Part shown: one piece after another, positions 6,955-12,637 of the stretch
Layout of the letters: the number at the start of each line of letters is the position of its first letter
Numbering within the stretch: the stretch's first letter is position 1
Assembly: GCA_001795165.1 (NCBI GenBank)
Contig: MGNS01000033.1
Coordinates: 16,613 to 29,249, forward strand
Direction: 5' to 3'
From: Chloroflexi bacterium RBG_16_57_11
GTDB lineage: Bacteria; Chloroflexota; Anaerolineae; Anaerolineales; UBA4823
Length of the DNA: 12,637 bases
Translations under genes and position numbers: made by a program
Notes under the pieces: model-generated
The model's database searches: none
What the model was told of the DNA's origin: nothing
The model's input: only the letters and a program-made list of their open reading frames with translations

Positions 6955-8131
6955 GATTCAAGAGACGCTTTTGCGGAATCGCATATATCATCCATACGCC
7001 ATAACGGCGATCTATTACGCTGCCTTCATCGGGCTTGGAATGGTCGCGGCATCGCTCGGACCGACGCTGCCCGGCCTGGCGGAGCAGACCGGTGTCCAGC
7101 TCAAGCAGGCCAGCTGGCTTTTCAGCGCCACCAGCCTGGGTTATTTGCTCGGCGCGCTGGCCGCCGGTCGGCTGTACGATCGCCGGCTGGGCCACCCGGT
7201 GATGGCCCTGGCACTGCTGCTGGCGGCAGCGCTGATGGCTTTGGTCCCAAGCATGCCGCAGATCGTCCTGCTGGCGATGGTCATGTTGTTCTTAGGGGGC
7301 GCGCAGGCAGGGGTAGATGTGGGCGGAAATACCTTGCTGGTGTGGCTGCATCGTGACAAGGTCCCCCCGTTTATGAACGGCCTGCACCTGTTTTGGGGCG
7401 TGGGCAGCATCCTGGCGCCGATCCTGATCGCTCAGGTCATCCTCGTGACCGGTGGCTTCGCCTGGGGCTACTGGCTGATCGCTCTGCTCTTGCTGCCTGT
7501 GGTCGTGCTGGTCTGGCGAGCAGACAGCCCCCACGCCCTGCACCATGAGCCGGGAGCTGCCCCGCAGGTGCCGGTTAACTGGCCACTGGTCATTCTCTTC
7601 ATGTTATTCTTCCTGACTTTTGTTGGCGCTGAAGGGGCTTATGGAGGCTGGATTTACACCTATGCCGTCGCTACCGGCATCGCTGCACCCGCTGTCGCAG
7701 CCTATATGACTTCCGCTTATTGGGGTGCTTTCACCTTCAGCCGCCTGGCGTCGATCCCGCTTTCGATGCGTTTCCGGCCGCGCACGCTGATCATCGTAGA
7801 CCTGATCGGATGCGTGATCGGACTCAGCCTGGCGGTTCTGGGGGACGGTTCAACGGTCATGATCTGGCTGGCGACGCTCCTGTTCGGGGCATCTGTCGCC
7901 ACGTTGTTCCCGCTGACCATGTCCTTCGCCGCAGAAGTGGTCACGGTCACCGGGCAATTTACCAGCCTGATGTTCGTCGGCGCCAGCCTGGGCGGTATGT
8001 TGATCCCCTGGCTGATCGGACAGTTCTTCGAATCGGCTGGTCCCGGGTCTGCAATGCGGATTATGCTGCTGGATATGCTGGTTTGCGTGGTGGTATTTAT
8101 CCTGCTAAACCAGATGCGAAGAAGAAGTTAA
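6932..8131 (+). CDS. MFS transporter (FHS/NaGLT1-like)
   Basis: Up to 399 aa, with about 12 hydrophobic segments and a soluble loop near 199-215 dividing two six-helix halves. The loop between helices 2 and 3 has GRLYDRRLG, a variant of the MFS GxxxDRxGR motif. The pattern GAQAGVDVGGNT, NGLHLFWGVGSILAP and GAEGAYGGWIYTY recalls the fucose/glucose-type (FHS, NaGLT1-like) branch, so sugar or related small-molecule uptake is possible, but the substrate cannot be read from sequence. The start is uncertain: GTG at 6932 overlaps the C39 gene by 23 nt, while TTG at 6971 lies just after it behind a weak AAGAGA. Both leave a basic N-terminus before helix 1. The overlap or close spacing suggests translational coupling with the peptidase. 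The gene ends 18 nt from the convergent toxin gene, with no obvious terminator. Confidence 0.85.
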   Translation: MCKRQSGKIQETLLRNRIYHPYAITAIYYAAFIGLGMVAASLGPTLPGLAEQTGVQLKQASWLFSATSLGYLLGALAAGRLYDRRLGHPVMALALLLAAALMALVPSMPQIVLLAMVMLFLGGAQAGVDVGGNTLLVWLHRDKVPPFMNGLHLFWGVGSILAPILIAQVILVTGGFAWGYWLIALLLLPVVVLVWRADSPHALHHEPGAAPQVPVNWPLVILFMLFFLTFVGAEGAYGGWIYTYAVATGIAAPAVAAYMTSAYWGAFTFSRLASIPLSMRFRPRTLIIVDLIGCVIGLSLAVLGDGSTVMIWLATLLFGASVATLFPLTMSFAAEVVTVTGQFTSLMFVGASLGGMLIPWLIGQFFESAGPGSAMRIMLLDMLVCVVVFILLNQMRRRS

Positions 8132-8149
8132 TAAGGACACTTTCGTAGC

Positions 8150-8581
8150 TTATTCACCCAGATAAAATGCCCAATCTGCCCCGGCATTGTGTGCGGCATT
8201 CGCTAGACGCCGATCGGCGGTCCAAAATTCTGCGCCCAATTGTTCTGCTATCGTCAGGTACGTTGCATCATAAATCACCATCTGGCCAATCCGTTCTGCC
8301 CAGCGAAGGATTTGTTGGTCTGTTTGCCCATCCGAACCAATCTCCTCAAAAGCCATTTCTTTGAGGTCAGATATAGCCAAAACAGCTTGCTCAAAGGTGA
8401 GCAATTTATGGAACAAAGCCTTGCATAAGCCTGAAAGGACTTCATATCGCCACAAGGAAGGAACAACAATTCTGGCCTGTTCAGTGTGCCAAAGGCGCAT
8501 TCGTTTCACGGCTAGATCAGAATAAGGCAGGGGTATGACGAAGCTGATGCCGATGTTGGCGTCTATTACCACGGTTTTCAT
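8150..8581 (-). CDS. vapC: PIN-domain toxin (VapC-like ribonuclease)
   Basis: 143 aa, the normal size for VapC. The PIN acidic residues that bind Mg2+ are all visible: Asp7 (VVIDANIG), Glu47 (LWRYEVLSG), Asp105 (MVIYDATY) and Asp123 (FWTADRRL). The family cleaves RNA, often tRNA, and stops growth when freed from its antitoxin. The start codon overlaps the antitoxin stop (ATGA at 8581-8578), the usual coupled arrangement with the antitoxin first. The frame is intact, so the module may be functional. The RNA target is unknown. Confidence 0.88.
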   Translation of the reverse strand: MKTVVIDANIGISFVIPLPYSDLAVKRMRLWHTEQARIVVPSLWRYEVLSGLCKALFHKLLTFEQAVLAISDLKEMAFEEIGSDGQTDQQILRWAERIGQMVIYDATYLTIAEQLGAEFWTADRRLANAAHNAGADWAFYLGE

Positions 8582-8889
8582 TCCGTAGCTTCCCAGGTCA
8601 TCGCATCATTCAACTGCCGATCTCGCTCTGCGCGCGCTTCTTCAATCAGGTCGCTTTCATAAATGCCGTGCAGCTCTTGTATGCTCCGGCGAATCTGGTC
8701 CAGTTTTTCCATGGCTGACATTCGCTTTAGCCAAAAACTGCTCTCATCCTTCTCAAGCACATCCAGACCGAGGCGTATGACCTCACGGGCGACCTCAGAG
8801 ATACTTTGCCCTTGCCTTTGGGCAATCTCCTGCAAAGCGATATGCTGCTCGGGCTCAAGCAAGATTTGGGCGCGATATTTTTGTGCCAT
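8578..8889 (-). CDS. Ribbon-helix-helix antitoxin (VapB-like)
   Basis: 103 aa. The N-terminal half fits a ribbon-helix-helix DNA-binding fold: a strand at YRAQILLEP (5-13), helix A at about 16-26, a turn at RQGQS, and helix B at ISEVAREVIRLGLDVLE (30-46). The acidic and basic C-terminal half (about 50-103) would wrap the PIN toxin encoded next. AAGGAG at 8897-8902 lies 7 nt before the ATG, confirming the start. Such antitoxins neutralise the toxin and repress their own operon, with the toxin as corepressor; that is family knowledge, not shown here. Confidence 0.85.
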   Translation of the reverse strand: MAQKYRAQILLEPEQHIALQEIAQRQGQSISEVAREVIRLGLDVLEKDESSFWLKRMSAMEKLDQIRRSIQELHGIYESDLIEEARAERDRQLNDAMTWEATE

Positions 8890-8915
8890 CCGAGTTCTCC
8901 TTTATAATTAAACGT

Positions 8916-8954
8916 AGTATACACCTACACCTACTCAATATCTAGGAGATTTGA
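8916..8954 (-). promoter_or_regulatory. Candidate promoter/operator of the toxin-antitoxin operon
   Basis: On the minus strand TATACT (8921-8916) is a good -10, about 27 nt before the antitoxin ATG. No good -35 sits 16-18 bp upstream. Instead there are two direct TAGGTG copies ending in GTGTATACTAC, and an imperfect inverted repeat (TCAATATCT / AGATTTGA, 8935-8954). A weak promoter with binding sites for the ribbon-helix-helix antitoxin would look like this, but the operator is inferred. The inverted repeat may instead belong to the end of the upstream permease transcript. Confidence 0.4.
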
Positions 8955-8960
8955 CGCGCT

Positions 8961-10715
8961 CTAATCTTCCCCCAGGCGCTCAACACGCGCTCTTACAAGC
9001 CAGAGCGGGATCACTGCGCAAAGCAGGCTGGCGCCGCCTCCCAGCACGAGGCCGATCCCCTGCCCAATCTTTTCCGGTAACCCGAAAGCCAGCATGCCGA
9101 TGGGCGGCCCGAAGAAAAGGAACAGTGTCACTGGCAGGTAGATCATGGTCGCCAGCATGCTCAGGCAACCGCTGCTGGTGCGCTGCATCTGGCGTGGGTC
9201 TTCCCAGTCCAGATTCGCTCCGGTGATACCGAAAGCCAGGTTCAGCCCTGTGTTTCCAGCGATGCACAAGGCAATGGCTGGCAGTGCGTACAGAAATACA
9301 CTAATTCCTGTGCGGTTAAGCAGCCAGATCACCATCAGGTAGGTCCAGCTCAGCCCGAGGGTAGGCAGGTATGCGACCAGGAACTTGGCCGCGATCATCG
9401 ATCCGCCAGAGACCGGCGAGCTTTTCAACAACCAGAAACTTCGCCCTTCCTGCGAGAAACCCATCCCTGCCAGCCGGCCAAGCAGCATCCAGCCAACGAA
9501 CAGCGAAAGGCTCACGATGGTATAGGTTTGTACATTCCCAAACAGGTTTTGCACCCATATTGGCGCCTCGGGCGGTCCTGGCGAGGGGCGGTCCCCGCCA
9601 CGTAAGATCATGAAGGCGTAGACGATACCAATGATCAGAGGTGTGATCAGCTGTGACAGGTTGCGGAGATCGCGGCGCAGCACCATCCAGTCCTTAACCA
9701 TCATAGCCCACACCGGGGCAGAGAAGATTCGAGTGGCTGGGTGGGTGACTTTTCGCATATCGAAACGCGTGCCTTCGGAGCGTTGCTGTTTATGTTTTCG
9801 TCCCTGGTTTTGCATACTTGCCCAGCCGGTGTAATAAAGCCGCTCGGAGGCTATCAATGAGACCGCGAAGATTACCGCCGATATCGACAGCACCAGCATA
9901 ACCTGGCTCAACCCGATCATCCAGTTGCCTTTACCCAGCAGTACGATGCCGCTCCCGGCCCAGGCCAAAGGTGACCAGGGTTGGTTGAAGCGCTCAACCA
10001 TCCCAATTGCCGTGGCAGCCTGATCGCTTGAGAGGTGGCTATATCGGGCAATTTGGCCGGTCTGTGAACATATGAAGGTCGAAATTGCGCCAAGAAAACC
10101 TAACACCTCCGCCACCCGCCGGGCTGGGAAGATGCGCACGATGACCATCACAATCAGAGCTGCCAGACCGGCGGCTGCCAGGGCCAGCGTCCCCAGGAGG
10201 AGCAAAACGACAGGATAATACAACGGTGCGTAATCGGCCGAAATCCCCAGCCCAAAAAGGACCGGCAGGGCGAACAGGCAAACCAGTGCAAAGTTTGGTA
10301 GCACCGCCTGGAGCAGCTTGGCGACAAAAACCGCCCGGATTGGTAAAGGCGTGGAAAGAAGAAAATCCATATCACCGGACAGGTACAGCGCCTGGAGCAA
10401 CACCCCAAAGCTGATCAAAAACACGCCGAAAAAGGTCGCTCCAATGATCAAATTTGGGATGCTATCGATCAAACCTGTGATGTTACCCGTGAATTGAGCC
10501 AGCTCGGGCGACTCAAGGAAACGTAACAACTGCCAGGTCGTAAAGAAAATGAAACCAATAATTGCCAGGATTGCCAGGACGAGCACGGCCATCCCGATCT
10601 TATGTCGCAGGCGGGAACGGCGAAAGCTGCGCCAGGTGATCATCCATCGTAATAAAAGCAGCTTCCACACCGAGGGCCAGAGTCCTGGTGCGGCAAGGCT
10701 TTCTTCCCGCCTCAC
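8961..10715 (-). CDS. ABC exporter permease, two-half ABC-2-like
   Basis: 584 aa, about 12 hydrophobic segments. It contains two similar halves: GDMDFLLSTPLP followed by AKLL (about 114-135) and EGRSFWLLKSSPV followed by AKFL (about 423-446) occupy equivalent places and mark an internal duplication. They are joined by a basic linker rich in Lys, Arg and Gln (about 301-325). This matches the family of putative ABC exporter membrane proteins that pair with a single ATPase. The GTG start overlaps the ATPase stop as GTGA (10715-10712), with GAGG 7 nt upstream, so the two are translationally coupled and should form one complex. Neither cargo nor transport direction can be read from the sequence, though this ABC-2 type usually exports. 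It ends 71 nt from the antitoxin ATG, with no strong terminator between. Confidence 0.85.
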   Translation of the reverse strand: MRREESLAAPGLWPSVWKLLLLRWMITWRSFRRSRLRHKIGMAVLVLAILAIIGFIFFTTWQLLRFLESPELAQFTGNITGLIDSIPNLIIGATFFGVFLISFGVLLQALYLSGDMDFLLSTPLPIRAVFVAKLLQAVLPNFALVCLFALPVLFGLGISADYAPLYYPVVLLLLGTLALAAAGLAALIVMVIVRIFPARRVAEVLGFLGAISTFICSQTGQIARYSHLSSDQAATAIGMVERFNQPWSPLAWAGSGIVLLGKGNWMIGLSQVMLVLSISAVIFAVSLIASERLYYTGWASMQNQGRKHKQQRSEGTRFDMRKVTHPATRIFSAPVWAMMVKDWMVLRRDLRNLSQLITPLIIGIVYAFMILRGGDRPSPGPPEAPIWVQNLFGNVQTYTIVSLSLFVGWMLLGRLAGMGFSQEGRSFWLLKSSPVSGGSMIAAKFLVAYLPTLGLSWTYLMVIWLLNRTGISVFLYALPAIALCIAGNTGLNLAFGITGANLDWEDPRQMQRTSSGCLSMLATMIYLPVTLFLFFGPPIGMLAFGLPEKIGQGIGLVLGGGASLLCAVIPLWLVRARVERLGED

Positions 10716-11482
10716 TTCAGTACCTCAGCGATCTCAGCGTCTTCCGCTCCGCCGGTCAGGTTCAGGAAGATGTCTTCCAGGCTGCTATCGCCGCTCCCTG
10801 CGCTGCGCAGCTCATTAAATGTGCCGACGGCTATGAGCTGGCCCTGGTGGATGATCCCGATGCGATCGCACATCCGCTCAGCGATTTCCATGATATGCGT
10901 GGAAAGAAAAACCGCCGCGCCGCGCTCGGCCATCTGCCGCAGGATGTCCTTGATCAGCCGGGCCGATTTCGGGTCCAGGCCTACGGTTGGCTCATCCAAG
11001 ACCAGCACGCGCGGGTCGTGTACCAGGGCCGCGGCCAGAGCTGTTTTTTGTTTCATCCCATGGCTGTAAGAATCGATGGTGTCATTCCCCGCCTCCGTGA
11101 GATCGAACAGGCGCAGCAACTCTTCGATGCGACGCTCAACCGGGCCTTTTTCGATGCCATACAGATCGCCGATGAACCGCAACAGCTCACGACCGGTCAA
11201 CTTGGGGTATAGGTTTGGCGTATCCGGCACATACCCGGTGATCGCCTTGGCGAGCTGTGCCTGGATTTGAACGTCGTAGCCGCCTACCTGAATCGAGCCT
11301 GAGGAGGGTCGCAATAGCCCAACAATCATCTTGATGGTAGTGGTTTTTCCGGCGCCATTGGGTCCAAGGAAACCAAAAATCTCCCCGCCTTTTACCTCGA
11401 AGCTGACATCGTTTACCGCCAGCTTGTCTCCAAAATTCTTACCCAGATGGTGGGTTGTGATCAAGGGGAAGGTCGCTGCCAT
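10712..11482 (-). CDS. ABC transporter ATP-binding protein (ABC-2 exporter type)
   Basis: 256 aa from the ATG at 11482. It powers the permease encoded directly after it. Walker A is GPNGAGKT (40-47), the signature is SHGMKQK (about 140-146, a usual variant in ABC-2 exporters), Walker B is VLVLDEPT (159-166) followed by VGLDP, and the H-loop is His196 (STHIME). The Q-loop position reads YVPDTPNLY, with Asp in place of Gln, as in EcsA-like ATPases. The frame is open to an ATG at 11590, but I reject that start: the extra 36 residues do not resemble the family, GAGG touches that ATG with no spacing, and the promoter at 11540-11568 would start transcription downstream of it. The ATG at 11482 has only a weak ribosome site (TTGGAA). 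Confidence 0.9.
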   Translation of the reverse strand: MAATFPLITTHHLGKNFGDKLAVNDVSFEVKGGEIFGFLGPNGAGKTTTIKMIVGLLRPSSGSIQVGGYDVQIQAQLAKAITGYVPDTPNLYPKLTGRELLRFIGDLYGIEKGPVERRIEELLRLFDLTEAGNDTIDSYSHGMKQKTALAAALVHDPRVLVLDEPTVGLDPKSARLIKDILRQMAERGAAVFLSTHIMEIAERMCDRIGIIHQGQLIAVGTFNELRSAGSGDSSLEDIFLNLTGGAEDAEIAEVLK

Positions 11483-11539
11483 AAAGCATTTCCAAGAAAA
11501 CTTCTTTATAAGTCTCCGAGCTGTGTGTTGGATAAATTC

Positions 11540-11568
11540 ATCATACAACAGGAAGATTTGTCTGACAA
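11540..11568 (-). promoter_or_regulatory. Promoter of the ABC exporter operon
   Basis: On the minus strand TTGTCA (11568-11563) and TATGAT (11545-11540) are separated by 17 bp. Initiation near 11533 leaves a leader of about 50 nt before the ATG at 11482 and excludes the upstream ATG at 11590. Confidence 0.65.
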
Positions 11569-11607
11569 GGTTAGCGGAACTATTAATCATCCTCTGATCT
11601 TTTTACC

Positions 11608-11636
11608 TTGATCAGGCGCTTTTTCTCCGGTAAAAT
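11608..11636 (+). promoter_or_regulatory. Promoter of the L,D-transpeptidase gene, probably leaderless
   Basis: TTGATC (11608-11613) and TAAAAT (11631-11636) are 17 bp apart. The ATG at 11647 begins only 10 nt after the -10 box, so the mRNA would start at or within about 4 nt of the start codon. No Shine-Dalgarno sequence precedes the ATG, which agrees. Confidence 0.6.
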
Positions 11637-11646
11637 CTTTCCTGGT

Positions 11647-12637
11647 ATGACCAAATACGTTTCACGCCGAGATTTCTTGAAGTTGGGCGGCCTGGCGATG
11701 GGCAGCCTGGCTTTTCGCTCCTTCATGTGGACTGAGCCGTATCGGGCGCTTGGACCGGATTTTCCTCGCCAGCCTGAGCAGCCGGTAGGCAAGTTGGTGC
11801 GCATCACTACCAAGCAAGTGGACGTGCGCTCGCGCCCGAATGATGAGGCCCCTATCGTTGGCAACCGGTTTCGTGACCAGCTGTTGAATGTATACGAAGA
11901 GCTGATTCCCCCGGATGCGCCCAAATTTTACAACCCATTGTGGTATCGGGTGTGGGGCGGCTATATCCATAGCGCTCACACGCAGATGGTACACATCCGT
12001 CTGAACGAGCCTGAACGTTATCTCAAGCCCGGGGGCCAGCTTTGCGAGGTCACCGTGCCATACTCCACAGCGTTCCAGAACAATAGAATCGGCGGTTGGG
12101 CACCCTGGCGCGGCTCGCGGTTGTATTACTCTTCCACGCATTGGGTCACGGCGATCGAAACTGGCCCGGATGGTCTACCCTGGTATCAGATCACCAATGA
12201 ATTGAGCGACTCGGAGATTTATTATGTGCCCGCCACGCACTTGCGCTATATCGCACCTGAAGAATGGTCGCCGATCTCTGTAGATGTACCACCGGATAAA
12301 AAGCGGGTGGAGGTTTCACTCAGCGAGCAGACTGTGCGCGCTTTCGAATACGATCAGGTGGTTTACACTGCCCGTATTTCCTCTGGTATTCCTAACAGCC
12401 GCTTGAACCCCGAAGATTTTCCCACTGCCACCCCGGTTGGAAAGTTCGTCATCTATTCAAAGATGCCTTCCAAGCATATGGGCAGCATCGCAGCCGGAAC
12501 AGAGGTGGAGGAGACGGGCGGTTTTACTTTGCCGGGCGTCCCCTGGACGAGCTTCTTTAAAATCCCAGGTGGCTACGCCCTGCATGGCACGTACTGGCAC
12601 AACAATTTTGGGTTACAGATGAGCCATGGTTGCGTCA
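11647..12637 (+). CDS. Tat-exported L,D-transpeptidase (YkuD family), 3' end cut by window
   Basis: The first 330 codons are present and the window edge cuts the gene. The N-terminus has a Tat signal, SRRDFLKLGG (residues 6-15), followed by a short hydrophobic segment, so it should be exported folded. Residues about 45-215 are a variable region with SH3-like character (VRITTKQVDVRSRPN near the start). The YkuD catalytic domain begins near 220 (KKRVEVSLSEQTVRAFEYD) and ends with the active-site pattern HGTYW...MSHGCV: His313, Ser326, His327, Gly328 and nucleophile Cys329. The enzyme makes 3-3 crosslinks in peptidoglycan or attaches partners to it, outside the membrane. Only the last residues of the domain appear to be missing. 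It is divergent from the ABC exporter operon, with separate promoters. Confidence 0.9.
   Translation, partial: MTKYVSRRDFLKLGGLAMGSLAFRSFMWTEPYRALGPDFPRQPEQPVGKLVRITTKQVDVRSRPNDEAPIVGNRFRDQLLNVYEELIPPDAPKFYNPLWYRVWGGYIHSAHTQMVHIRLNEPERYLKPGGQLCEVTVPYSTAFQNNRIGGWAPWRGSRLYYSSTHWVTAIETGPDGLPWYQITNELSDSEIYYVPATHLRYIAPEEWSPISVDVPPDKKRVEVSLSEQTVRAFEYDQVVYTARISSGIPNSRLNPEDFPTATPVGKFVIYSKMPSKHMGSIAAGTEVEETGGFTLPGVPWTSFFKIPGGYALHGTYWHNNFGLQMSHGCV

Noticed and set aside
11483..11590. 36-residue N-terminal extension of the ABC ATPase
   Set aside because: The promoter lies downstream of that ATG, GAGG abuts it without spacing, and the sequence is not ABC-like.

Overview
This window looks like chromosomal DNA from a free-living, monoderm-type bacterium, most likely Chloroflexota (Anaerolineae-like). 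That assignment is an inference from the gene mix and protein style: secreted S8 and C39 peptidases, a Tat-signal YkuD L,D-transpeptidase, a two-half ABC exporter permease and moderately GC-rich coding sequence. No marker gene in the window proves it. I see no rRNA, tRNA, CRISPR array, insertion sequence or phage gene.

Layout. (1) Bases 1-2090, minus strand: a secreted subtilisin-like (S8) peptidase with a C-terminal tail of ten six-residue repeats (consensus GGFWGD). Its leader of about 220 nt is unusually readable. It has a consensus sigma70-type promoter, then at once a cyclic-di-GMP class I (GEMM-I) riboswitch, then an intrinsic-terminator-like hairpin whose 5' arm can pair instead with the 3' end of the aptamer, then a good ribosome binding site. 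A strong terminator follows the gene. (2) Bases 2274-5143, plus strand: a full-length pyruvate, phosphate dikinase (ppdK) with its terminator. (3) Bases 5144-5605: a gene-poor stretch holding what looks like a decayed minus-strand reading frame. (4) Bases 5609-8131, plus strand: promoter, secreted C39-family cysteine peptidase, and an overlapping MFS transporter. (5) Bases 8150-8921, minus strand: a ribbon-helix-helix antitoxin and a PIN-domain toxin overlapping by ATGA. (6) Bases 8961-11568, minus strand: a two-gene ABC-2-type exporter (ATPase, then permease with a GTGA overlap) behind its own promoter. (7) From 11608 to the right edge, plus strand: a promoter that seems to give a leaderless mRNA for a Tat-exported L,D-transpeptidase. 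This gene is cut by the window edge just after its catalytic cysteine.

How it fits together. Most of the non-housekeeping genes act at or outside the cell envelope: two secreted peptidases, an exporter, an importer-like MFS protein and a cell-wall crosslinking enzyme. The most striking system is the first. The second messenger c-di-GMP appears to control, by transcription attenuation, a secreted protease with an aromatic, repetitive, probably surface- or matrix-binding tail. The predicted logic is OFF at high c-di-GMP, which would suit a protease used when the cell leaves a sessile state. This logic is inferred from base pairing and untested.
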